From a virus: a stretch of 24,877 nt of DNA. Under the pieces are notes generated by a model. It worked only from the letters and a program-made list of their open reading frames with translations, had not been told where the DNA came from and made no database searches. Where the stretch lies: positions 1 through 24,877 of the IMG/VR virus record IMGVR_UViG_3300041409_000571. One strand, written 5' to 3'. Shown in pieces: positions 6,367 through 12,074 of the stretch. Position 1 is the stretch's first letter. The number at the start of each line of letters is the position of its first letter. The translations under genes and the position numbers were made by a program.

Positions 6367-7316
6367 GTCCACTGGTCACCGGTACAGACCTGTTCTCCGG
6401 CGGCGGCGGGGCGACCGAAGGACTCCGCCAGGCGGGGGTCTTCATCGTCACCGCCGGGAATCACGACCCCGTGGCGATCGCCACGCACAGGCGGAACCAC
6501 CCCGAGACGGAACACCGGCTGAAGGATCTGTCCGAAGTGGACTGGCGCACCTGGCCGTCCACCATGATCCTGTGGATCTCGCCGTCGTGCGTCTGGCACT
6601 GCCGTTCGGGCGGCCGGAAGGCCCTCCCGCTGGAGCGCGAGCGCGAGCGTCGCGACGTGGGTTCGATCGACCGGGCCACCGCCTTCGCCGCGATCGAAGC
6701 GGCGGAAGTCCACCTGTACCCCGTGATCGTCGTGGAGAACGTCCCCGAGTTCATGGACTGGGTGCTCTACCCGTGGTGGAAGGCTGGCCTGGAGGCCCTG
6801 GGCTACACGCTCCAGGTGCTCATCCTGAACTCGAAGGACTTCGGGCTCGCCCAGCACCGGAAGCGCTGGTTCCTGGTGGCCACGCGGGGTGTCGACGTGG
6901 ACCTGTCTGCGCCAGAGATCCAGCCGGTCTACGCGTCGTCCATTTTGGACCCGGCGAACGGGATCGGTGACCTGGTGGACCGCAAGCTCTACGTCACCCC
7001 CCAGATCAACGAGATCCCGGAGGAGAACGTCGACTACCTGGTGACCTACCGGAACCACGCGCGAGCGCGCCGGGCGGACTGTAGCCAGCTCGCGACGATC
7101 ACCGCCGGGGGCAACCACCACGCCGTGGCCCGCTGGGTCGACGGCAAGCCCTATCACCGACTGCTGACCGTCCGGGAGCGCGCCCGCGCCCAGGGCTTCC
7201 CGGACCACTACGAATTCGAGGGCTCGCCGTCGAAGCAGGTCTGGCAGATCGGCAACGCCGTGTCCGTGGGCGTCGCCCGCTGGTTCGGTGAGCGCATCGT
7301 CCACGCCTTCGCGTAA
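6363..7316 (+). CDS. C5-cytosine DNA methyltransferase
   Basis: This 317-residue protein has the ordered motifs of DNA (cytosine-5) methyltransferases. Motif I is DLFSGGGGATEGL (residues 9-21, AdoMet binding), motif VI is ENVPEF (125-130) and motif VIII is QHRKRW (164-169). Motif IX is like LTVRERARAQGFPD, and motif X is QIGNAVSVGVARW near the C-terminus. The catalytic loop is atypical: instead of PCQ it reads ISPSCVWHC, with C76 the probable nucleophile. The target-recognition region is short. The start GTG 6363 overlaps the previous stop (GTGA). Phages use such enzymes to protect their DNA from host restriction. No restriction partner is visible, so this is likely an orphan. Family certain, specificity unknown. 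Confidence 0.9.
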   Translation: MSPLVTGTDLFSGGGGATEGLRQAGVFIVTAGNHDPVAIATHRRNHPETEHRLKDLSEVDWRTWPSTMILWISPSCVWHCRSGGRKALPLERERERRDVGSIDRATAFAAIEAAEVHLYPVIVVENVPEFMDWVLYPWWKAGLEALGYTLQVLILNSKDFGLAQHRKRWFLVATRGVDVDLSAPEIQPVYASSILDPANGIGDLVDRKLYVTPQINEIPEENVDYLVTYRNHARARRADCSQLATITAGGNHHAVARWVDGKPYHRLLTVRERARAQGFPDHYEFEGSPSKQVWQIGNAVSVGVARWFGERIVHAFA

Positions 7317-7327
7317 GGAGAACGATC

Positions 7328-8170
7328 ATGGTCCAACGTCAGAAGAGGGTCAAAGCACCGGAGCCCGTCGAGCCGCCCGAGTCCCTGCGGGAGATCGCGA
7401 AGGCGATCCGCGAGGTATGCGAGCAGATCCGCGAGTCCTTCGGTCCGCGCCTGGAGGTGCGCCAGGTCGGAAGCTTCGAGGTGCGGGGAACGGCGGAGCT
7501 GCTGGACCAGGTCCGCGAACTCAAGCTGGAGCCGGCCGACGCGGAGCGCTTCGGCGGGCACGGCGAGCTGATCGGACGCGAGGACCTGGAGCCGACGGGC
7601 ACCCCCCGCGAGGAGCGAGCCCTCCAGCTGAAGCAGGAGATCCGCGACCGCGTGCTCCAGCTGTGCGGCTGGGAGGACGGCGGCGAGGTAACCGCCGACG
7701 GGAGCGCGGACAACGACCTCGCCCAGGAGCGCGCGGACGAGATCATGGCGCTGGTCGACTTCGTGCGGGGCTCGGGCTATCCGGGCATCGTCGCGCCGAT
7801 GTTCGCGCCCGCGAGCGTCGAGCAGGTGAAGCAGTCGATCCGGCACCTGCTGCTGAAGATCACGAAGAACGACGACGACCCGAAGCCGACGCGCGGCCAG
7901 CTGGAGCGCACGGACGTGATCGAGGCGTTCATCTCCCTGGCGCGCACCCACCCCGATCCCCGCCGGCTACTTCCCCGGGGTGACCGGACCGGCGACTGGC
8001 TCCCGCCGGGAACCCGCGTCACCGTGCTGGGCCAGCACCCCGGGGTGGTAGAACCGGAGCTGGACATGGTCCGGGTGAAGCTCGACGCCGTCCCGACGGC
8101 GACCAGCTTCCCGCGTAACTCGATCGTGAAGGAGGGCGAGGAGTGGACCCCGCCGAAGCCCACCGCCTGA
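7328..8170 (+). CDS. unknown helical protein
   Basis: This 280-residue protein has a Pro/Lys/Glu-rich N-terminus (residues 3-20) and then amphipathic helices (SLREIAKAIREVCEQIRESF). A middle helical part spans about 95-215, and a beta-rich end (GTRVTVLGQHPGVV...MVRVKLD, about 232-258) resembles a small SH3-like or KOW-like barrel. No catalytic signature is recognised. AAGGAG lies 8 nt before ATG 7328 and the gene starts 11 nt after the methyltransferase stop, so it belongs to the same operon. It overlaps the following gene by 28 nt. Confidence 0.72.
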   Translation: MVQRQKRVKAPEPVEPPESLREIAKAIREVCEQIRESFGPRLEVRQVGSFEVRGTAELLDQVRELKLEPADAERFGGHGELIGREDLEPTGTPREERALQLKQEIRDRVLQLCGWEDGGEVTADGSADNDLAQERADEIMALVDFVRGSGYPGIVAPMFAPASVEQVKQSIRHLLLKITKNDDDPKPTRGQLERTDVIEAFISLARTHPDPRRLLPRGDRTGDWLPPGTRVTVLGQHPGVVEPELDMVRVKLDAVPTATSFPRNSIVKEGEEWTPPKPTA

Positions 8171-8553
8171 GTGCGACCGCCACCGGCCAGGCGTACCGGC
8201 CGCCGCTGGAGGAGCACGCCTTCGTGGAGGCCGACTCCGCGCAGGCCATCGACCCGGGCGACTCCGCCGCGCTGGTCGAACCGATCCGGCTCCCGGTGGC
8301 CGAAGCGATCACCGGCGTGATCCCGGCCGCGAACTCCATGGCCCAGACCTTCCGGGGCGTGCTCGACGCGCTGGAGCAGTTCGCGGCCAACGCGAGCGGC
8401 CTGCTCGACGTGCTGGAGGACCTGGTCGACGACGACGGCCGGGAGATCTGGCTAACGGCCACCGAAGTCGAGCTGGACCAGTGGGCAGGGCGCGTGATCG
8501 AGGAGCGCGAGGCCGTCCGCCGGAGCCTTCGCGGGATCACCGACCCCAGCTGA
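8143..8553 (+). CDS. unknown acidic helical protein
   Basis: This 136-residue acidic protein has predicted long helices from about residue 50 to 130 (FRGVLDALEQFAANASGLLD and onward). It has no cysteines and no membrane segment. Start GTG 8143 lies 28 nt inside the previous gene, with GGAGG about 8 nt upstream. It is the last gene of the site 5 operon, followed by a tRNA-like remnant and a terminator. Family not recognised. Confidence 0.68.
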   Translation: MDPAEAHRLSATATGQAYRPPLEEHAFVEADSAQAIDPGDSAALVEPIRLPVAEAITGVIPAANSMAQTFRGVLDALEQFAANASGLLDVLEDLVDDDGREIWLTATEVELDQWAGRVIEEREAVRRSLRGITDPS

Positions 8554-8566
8554 TACTGTGAGCCCT

Positions 8567-8647
8567 GCGGGTCACGGAGCCCACTCCGAAGCGGTCGCCG
8601 ATTGATCACCGGTGGACACTTCCGATGCAACTCCGGACCCCCGCACC
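8567..8647 (+). other. degenerate tRNA-like sequence (weak)
   Basis: GCGGG (8567-8571) could pair with CCCGC (8640-8644), followed by ACC. A T-arm-like hairpin, TCCG-A-TGCAACT-C-CGGA, lies at 8621-8637 with a loop that keeps the C-A-A core. An anticodon-arm-like hairpin has a TTGATCA loop (8602-8608). The D-arm does not fold, and both inner hairpins have an A.C mismatch next to the loop, so this is at best a decayed tRNA gene. Confidence 0.2.
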
Positions 8648-8649
8648 TG

Positions 8650-8691
8650 AAGCCCTTCGCTCGCCTCCCCGAGGATGAGTGGGGGGCTTTC
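8650..8691 (+). terminator. terminator-like hairpin before the late-region promoter
   Basis: AAGCCC (8650-8655) pairs with GGGCTT (8684-8689), enclosing further short complementary segments (CTC/GAG), and TTTCT follows. It closes the methyltransferase operon and lies about 8 bp before the next promoter. Confidence 0.6.
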
Positions 8692-8698
8692 TGGTGTC

Positions 8699-8727
8699 GT
8701 GCCTTCCCCCATCCTGGGGGGTGAGAT
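8699..8727 (+). promoter_or_regulatory. promoter with palindromic operator (site 6) at the head of the structural-gene region
   Basis: The palindrome CCCCCATCCTGGGGGG (8706-8721) is followed directly by TGAGAT (8722-8727) as -10. The -35 (GTGCCT, 8699-8704) is weak, so activation or a lower basal level is possible. ATG 8740 follows 12 nt after the -10 with no Shine-Dalgarno. Confidence 0.6.
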
Positions 8728-8739
8728 AGACTCGCGCGC

Positions 8740-9138
8740 ATGACCACAGCAGCTACCCAGATCGAGCGCCCGAGCACGGTCTTCGCGGAGTACTGGCCGG
8801 CGTCCGTGCTCATGCCGGACGGCTCGATCCGGCATAAGGTCCGCGTGTATCTGACCGACACCGGGGCGCACCTGTTCTTCACGAAGCCCATGGACGAACT
8901 CGCGCCGGGCTTCACGGCACCGATCGACTTCGCGGCCACCACGCCGCCGAACATCCACGCCCACAACGTCGGGGTGGACATCATGCTGGCCCCGCCGGAC
9001 GACCTCGCGGACGCCTACGGTGACGGAGCCCGGCCGCTACTGGTGGTCACGCCCGGCGGCGGGTGCGGGTGCGGCTCGACCCTGAAGAGCTGGCGGCCCA
9101 CCTGGGCGCACGCCGTCTCGCCGTGGCCAGGCCAATGA
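8740..9138 (+). CDS. unknown protein, first gene of the long rightward operon
   Basis: This 132-residue, beta-rich-looking protein has a start reading FAEYWPASVLMPDGSIRHKV. Near the end, GGGCGCGST contributes two cysteines, and the tail is Trp/Pro-rich. There is no membrane segment and no recognised family. No Shine-Dalgarno precedes ATG 8740, and the promoter's -10 is only 12 nt away, so the message should have a leader of about 5 nt or none. It overlaps the next gene by ATGA and starts a chain of coupled small genes leading to the portal. Confidence 0.7.
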   Translation: MTTAATQIERPSTVFAEYWPASVLMPDGSIRHKVRVYLTDTGAHLFFTKPMDELAPGFTAPIDFAATTPPNIHAHNVGVDIMLAPPDDLADAYGDGARPLLVVTPGGGCGCGSTLKSWRPTWAHAVSPWPGQ

Positions 9139-9356
9139 TGTCCGACCAGACGGCCCGCCGCCTGCTCCAGCTGGGCTGTCTGATGATCGCGGAGAGCGTC
9201 TTCTACGCCTTCGTCCCGGTGCCCGCCTGGGGGCGCGTGCTGATCGGGATCGCGCTCGGGCTCGCGCTGATCCGCCACTGGTCACGGGTGGCCAACCCGA
9301 AGCCGAAGCACTCCCGGAAGCGGCTCGGGCCGCCCATGGAATGGATCGACCGATGA
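9135..9356 (+). CDS. small membrane protein
   Basis: This 73-residue protein has one or two hydrophobic stretches at about residues 12-28 (LGCLMIAESVFYAFVPV) and 33-46 (VLIGIALGLALI), then a basic tail (KPKHSRKRLG). ATG 9135 overlaps the previous stop as ATGA. An in-frame GTG at 9063 would add 24 residues but lacks a good Shine-Dalgarno and overlaps the previous gene by 76 nt. Such a small, basic-tailed membrane protein could be holin-like, but nothing else supports that. Confidence 0.68.
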   Translation: MMSDQTARRLLQLGCLMIAESVFYAFVPVPAWGRVLIGIALGLALIRHWSRVANPKPKHSRKRLGPPMEWIDR

Positions 9357-9787
9357 CCCAGTTCGTCCTGCTGATCCTGCCCGAGGTCGAAGGCGAGCAG
9401 TCGCGCGCCGTCGGGCCGTTCCTCGCGGAGCACCTGGCGCACAGCTGGGGCAACGTCCGGGGCATCGCGCGAAGCCGCCGCCTGGTGTGGCCGCTGGAGC
9501 CGGTGAACCGCTCCGTCTACGGCCAGGGCCGCCACGCGCTGATCCCGACGCCCGGCCCGCGTGGCGGGATCGCTGGCGTGCTCCACGACGCGATCGGGCC
9601 GCCCCCGGAAGAAGACGAAGACCCCGGGCCGGAAAATCCCCACTCGCCTTACTGGCCGGTGCGTCGTGACCCGACTCGTGACCTCGCCGCCGGAGGAACC
9701 CCGGTAACCCGCTGGGCCGAAGAGCACGCGGACCAGCTCCGCCGCTACGCCCCGCCCGAACTCCCCGAACGGAAGACAGACTCATGA
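9353..9787 (+). CDS. unknown protein with an acidic proline-rich segment
   Basis: This 144-residue protein has a hydrophobic beta-strand-like N-terminus (TQFVLLILPEVEGEQ), then a small folded part to about residue 85. An acidic Pro-rich linker (PPPEEDEDPGPENPH) and an Arg-rich end follow. No motif recognised. Its start and stop both overlap neighbours by four bases, showing tight coupling with the membrane protein upstream and the beta-barrel-like protein downstream. Confidence 0.68.
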   Translation: MTQFVLLILPEVEGEQSRAVGPFLAEHLAHSWGNVRGIARSRRLVWPLEPVNRSVYGQGRHALIPTPGPRGGIAGVLHDAIGPPPEEDEDPGPENPHSPYWPVRRDPTRDLAAGGTPVTRWAEEHADQLRRYAPPELPERKTDS

Positions 9788-10320
9788 CCACCTGGGCACA
9801 CTGGCGCGGCCTGATCGCACGAACCGGAGTCCCGACCACCGACGGGCGTCTTCTGGTGCTGGGCGAGTTCGAGCCCGCGCACTTCGTCCGCCTGCCGGTC
9901 GCCGTAACCGCGCGGCCGAAGCCGGTCGAGATCGGCCCCGGTGCCACCAGCTACGCGCCCTTCGAGGTCGTGGGCCGCGTGGACCGCGTTTCAGTGCGCA
10001 GCGACCGCCGGCCGCCGGGTCCGAACGACCCTCGCAGTAAGGAGATCCACGCGGAGGGCGTAATCAGCTTGGATGCCCTCTATCAGGTGCGTCCGGATCT
10101 TCGCCTGCCTGAAGTCTTGCGCCCCAACGACGACCCGCTGGGGCCGTGGCCGGTAGGCGTCGACTTGATCAACGCGGAGATCCGCCAGGACGGCGACCGG
10201 GCCGTCTGCTCGGGGCCGTGGGAGCTGATGGGGCTGGCCATCGAGCACGAAGACAGCGTATGGCCAGGCGTCGGGATCATGATCCATACGATCGAGGGTG
10301 ACGGGCGACTGCTCCCATGA
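9784..10320 (+). CDS. unknown beta-rich protein, possibly a degenerate capsid-protease-like domain
   Basis: This 178-residue protein has an opening, GVPTTDGRLLVLGEFEPAHF, followed by RLPVAV, FEVVGRVD and IHAEGVIS. The order and wording parallel the start of the capsid protease encoded at 15084 (EGMETADGRFIEVGALELR, PPLTL, AVVTGRLD, WQARGEVN). The active-site His of that domain (GGH) is absent here, where GATSYAP stands instead. This could be a catalytically dead relative of the prohead-protease barrel or of an assembly protein. The likeness is from my reading of motifs only. It is coupled on both sides by 4-nt overlaps. Confidence 0.68.
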   Translation: MTTWAHWRGLIARTGVPTTDGRLLVLGEFEPAHFVRLPVAVTARPKPVEIGPGATSYAPFEVVGRVDRVSVRSDRRPPGPNDPRSKEIHAEGVISLDALYQVRPDLRLPEVLRPNDDPLGPWPVGVDLINAEIRQDGDRAVCSGPWELMGLAIEHEDSVWPGVGIMIHTIEGDGRLLP

Positions 10321-10511
10321 TCACCTGGACCCTGAACCACCTGGGCCGGCTGACCGACCGCGTCCGGACCGGCACCTGGTGCCAGCACACCGACCGCTGG
10401 GGGCCGTGGCACATGGTCGACCTGGGTCGCGAGAAGATCCGCTACTGCGAGCGGTGCGGCTGGATGGAGACCACCAACCACCCGTGGCGCGGGCTCTTCC
10501 GCCGCCACTGA
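10317..10511 (+). CDS. small Trp-rich zinc-finger-like protein
   Basis: This 64-residue protein is rich in Trp and His. CQHTDRWGPWH near residues 22-32 and CERCGW near 44-49 offer three cysteines and several histidines, consistent with one zinc site. It starts by an ATGA overlap with the previous stop. Its stop is followed by 28 nt holding the next gene's Shine-Dalgarno. No named family recognised. Confidence 0.65.
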   Translation: MITWTLNHLGRLTDRVRTGTWCQHTDRWGPWHMVDLGREKIRYCERCGWMETTNHPWRGLFRRH

Positions 10512-10539
10512 TCACCGACCGAACCGAAGGAGTAGGACC

Positions 10540-10758
10540 ATGATCGAAGTACGCATCCGGCACCAGGACGAGAGCGAAGCCGTCCGGATCTTCGACTGGG
10601 ACCCGGCCGACATGGACGGCGCGGTCCGCGCCCTGATGAGCCAGGGCGTCCGCGACGGCGAGGGCAACCAGTACGCGGCCCGGGACAGCTTCGTCTCGGA
10701 GATCGTCGTCGAGGGCGGCGAAGCGTACCTGGAGATCGTCTTCGGGTACGGCGAATGA
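10540..10758 (+). CDS. small acidic unknown protein
   Basis: This 72-residue acidic protein has a plausible beta-alpha-beta fold (IEVRIRH ... AVRALMSQGVRDG ... YLEIVFGYGE). It has a strong Shine-Dalgarno, AAGGAG, 7 nt before ATG 10540, unlike its coupled neighbours, so translation may be re-initiated here at a higher rate. It overlaps the next gene by ATGA. Function unknown. Confidence 0.68.
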   Translation: MIEVRIRHQDESEAVRIFDWDPADMDGAVRALMSQGVRDGEGNQYAARDSFVSEIVVEGGEAYLEIVFGYGE

Positions 10759-11159
10759 ACGCCATCCCGATCGCCCTGGCGCTGGTCGCCGCCGTGCTCG
10801 CGCTCTACGCCCTCCGGATCGCCCGCAAGGCCCGCCGGCTGGCGGAGCGCTCGATCGAGGAGCTGACGAAGGCGCGCGGCCTGGACTTCCGGGGCATGGC
10901 CACCGACGACCGACTCCGTGCGCTCCGGACCATCCGGCCCGGCGGCCTCCGAGTTCCACAGATGACCGATGACGAAGCAGCGGGGGCCGTCGCCGCCTGG
11001 AACGCGAAGAAGGCGGAGGCCCTCCGCCGCGAGGTCGACGACGCCGCCACCCGCGAGCCGTGGGTCCGTCGCGCCCGGCCGATGACGCCCGACGAAGCGG
11101 ACGCCTGGGTCGCCGCGCGCACGCGCCAGCTCCGCCACGACATCGGGGAGCAGCCGTGA
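10755..11159 (+). CDS. unknown protein with one N-terminal membrane anchor
   Basis: This 134-residue protein has an N-terminal hydrophobic helix at residues 3-20 (AIPIALALVAAVLALYAL). A basic stretch (RIARKARRLAERS) and a long charged helical cytoplasmic domain follow. The positive-inside rule puts the C-terminal part in the cytoplasm. No catalytic motif. ATGA and GTGA overlaps join it to its neighbours. Confidence 0.7.
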   Translation: MNAIPIALALVAAVLALYALRIARKARRLAERSIEELTKARGLDFRGMATDDRLRALRTIRPGGLRVPQMTDDEAAGAVAAWNAKKAEALRREVDDAATREPWVRRARPMTPDEADAWVAARTRQLRHDIGEQP

Positions 11160-11293
11160 AGCGCCTGATCCGCTACCGCGTCGCGCACCCGGTCCCGATC
11201 AAGATCATGCGGAACCGGCTCGGGGGCCGGACGATCGGCATCGCGCTGGTCGTCGGACCGCACTGCTTCAGCTGGGTCTGGAAGCGCCCGTGA
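11156..11293 (+). CDS. very small basic unknown protein
   Basis: This 45-residue basic protein (KRLIRYRVAHPVPIKIMRNR and onward) starts at a GTG overlapping the previous stop (GTGA) and ends in a GTGA overlap with the next gene. Its position inside an unbroken chain of coupled genes is the main support, since it is too short for family recognition. Confidence 0.55.
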   Translation: MKRLIRYRVAHPVPIKIMRNRLGGRTIGIALVVGPHCFSWVWKRP

Positions 11294-11529
11294 GGACCTG
11301 GACGGAGTGGTCGGTGCACTTCCGCAACGGGGCGGGGGAGCGAAGGGTGGTCGGCATCTCCGGCCCCGAGCCTGAGCACGTCGCCCAGTACGTCCGGAAG
11401 CGCGCCGACGACGGCTCGAACCGGATGGTCGCCGACATGGACGCCCTGCGCGAGCGGACCGTCCGCGCCACCGAGTGGCGACGCCCGAGCGCGATCATGC
11501 TCGACGCGCTGAAGCGCAAGTCGGACTAG
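11290..11529 (+). CDS. small unknown protein
   Basis: This 79-residue protein has an N-terminus suggesting beta strands (WTEWSVHFRNGAGERRVVGI) and an Arg-rich helical C-terminal part. GTG 11290 overlaps the previous stop. It is the last gene of this coupled run; about 100 nt without a clear gene follow before the next small membrane protein. Family not recognised. Confidence 0.65.
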   Translation: MRTWTEWSVHFRNGAGERRVVGISGPEPEHVAQYVRKRADDGSNRMVADMDALRERTVRATEWRRPSAIMLDALKRKSD

Positions 11530-11633
11530 TGACCGATGGGACCCGGGTGAAACAGGAGGGCCGGGGCGGACGCGGTAGAGGGCTGAGCCCGCGTCACCGA
11601 CGGGGTAGGGGTGGACGAAAGGGATGATCATGC
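11530..11633 (+). other. 104-nt gap without a supported gene
   Basis: This gap separates the coupled small-gene run from the 46-residue membrane protein. It holds a 26-codon GTG frame at 11548 with a Gly/Arg-rich product that I do not credit. I see no palindromic operator, no clear terminator and no convincing -35/-10 pair. Confidence 0.5.
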
Positions 11634-11774
11634 GTGGCTGGACAGCACAGAGCGCCCGAAGGACCCGAGGAAGAGGACGTGGACAGACGCGTCGTGAAAG
11701 CCTTCCTCGGTGGGCTGGTAGTCGGGTGGGGCCTGATCCTGCTGGCCTGGTGGGTCGTGATCCTCGCGACGTGA
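11634..11774 (+). CDS. 46-residue single-span membrane protein
   Basis: The frame from GTG 11634 gives an acidic start (APEGPEEEDVDRR) and then one membrane span of about 22 residues (FLGGLVVGWGLILLAWWVVI) up to the stop. AAGGG lies 10 nt upstream of 11634. A shorter start at GTG 11679 (31 residues), with GAGG just upstream, is also possible. The stop overlaps the GTG of the DUF1360 gene as GTGA, which supports a real gene. No known family. Confidence 0.6.
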   Translation: MAGQHRAPEGPEEEDVDRRVVKAFLGGLVVGWGLILLAWWVVILAT

Positions 11775-12055
11775 GCGACGACGTGCTGGATGCCCTCGCC
11801 GTGTGGCGCATCGTCCGCTTCGTCCAGCGGGACAGCCTGATCGAGCGCCAGCGCGAAGAGCTGATCAACCGGTACGGCCACCTGAAGATCATGGAGCTGG
11901 TGACCTGCCCCTGGTGCCTGAGCATCTGGGTCGGCGCGGCCGTCGTGCTCGCCAGGGCAGGCGCTCCACGACTCTGGGGCATGATCGCGCGTGGTCTGGC
12001 ATTCTCAGCTGGAGCCGGGGTGATCACGGGCCTGGTGGACAAGCTTGACGACTGA
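11771..12055 (+). CDS. DUF1360 family membrane protein
   Basis: This 94-residue protein starts with DALAVWRIVRFVQRDSLIERQ and contains LVTCPWCLSIWVGAAVVLA at about residues 46-64. That is the typical DUF1360 pattern of a CPWC motif leading into a membrane helix. A second hydrophobic helix lies near 72-90. DUF1360 proteins occur in Bacillus and in many actinophages and have no established function. GTG 11771 was preferred over the in-frame ATGs at 11624/11630 because it overlaps the preceding stop (GTGA) and the upstream frame reads as Arg-rich non-protein sequence. The portal gene starts 20 nt after its stop. Confidence 0.8.
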   Translation: MSDDVLDALAVWRIVRFVQRDSLIERQREELINRYGHLKIMELVTCPWCLSIWVGAAVVLARAGAPRLWGMIARGLAFSAGAGVITGLVDKLDD

Positions 12056-12074
12056 GAACGGGAGTGGACGATTA

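Noticed and set aside
8567-8647. A functional tRNA-Ile (GAT) gene
   Set aside because: The D-arm cannot form, the acceptor stem has mismatches, and both other arms have A.C pairs next to the loop. It is kept only as a low-confidence remnant.
9063-9134. Earlier GTG start at 9063 for the small membrane protein
   Set aside because: It has no convincing Shine-Dalgarno and a 76-nt overlap with the previous gene. ATG 9135 fits the 4-nt overlap pattern of this operon. The alternative is not excluded.
11548-11628. 26-codon Gly/Arg-rich frame
   Set aside because: It is too short, low in complexity, and not coupled to a neighbour.
12045-12074. TTG 12045 as the portal start
   Set aside because: It is a rare start codon inside the end of the DUF1360 gene. 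ATG 12075 has GGGAG upstream.
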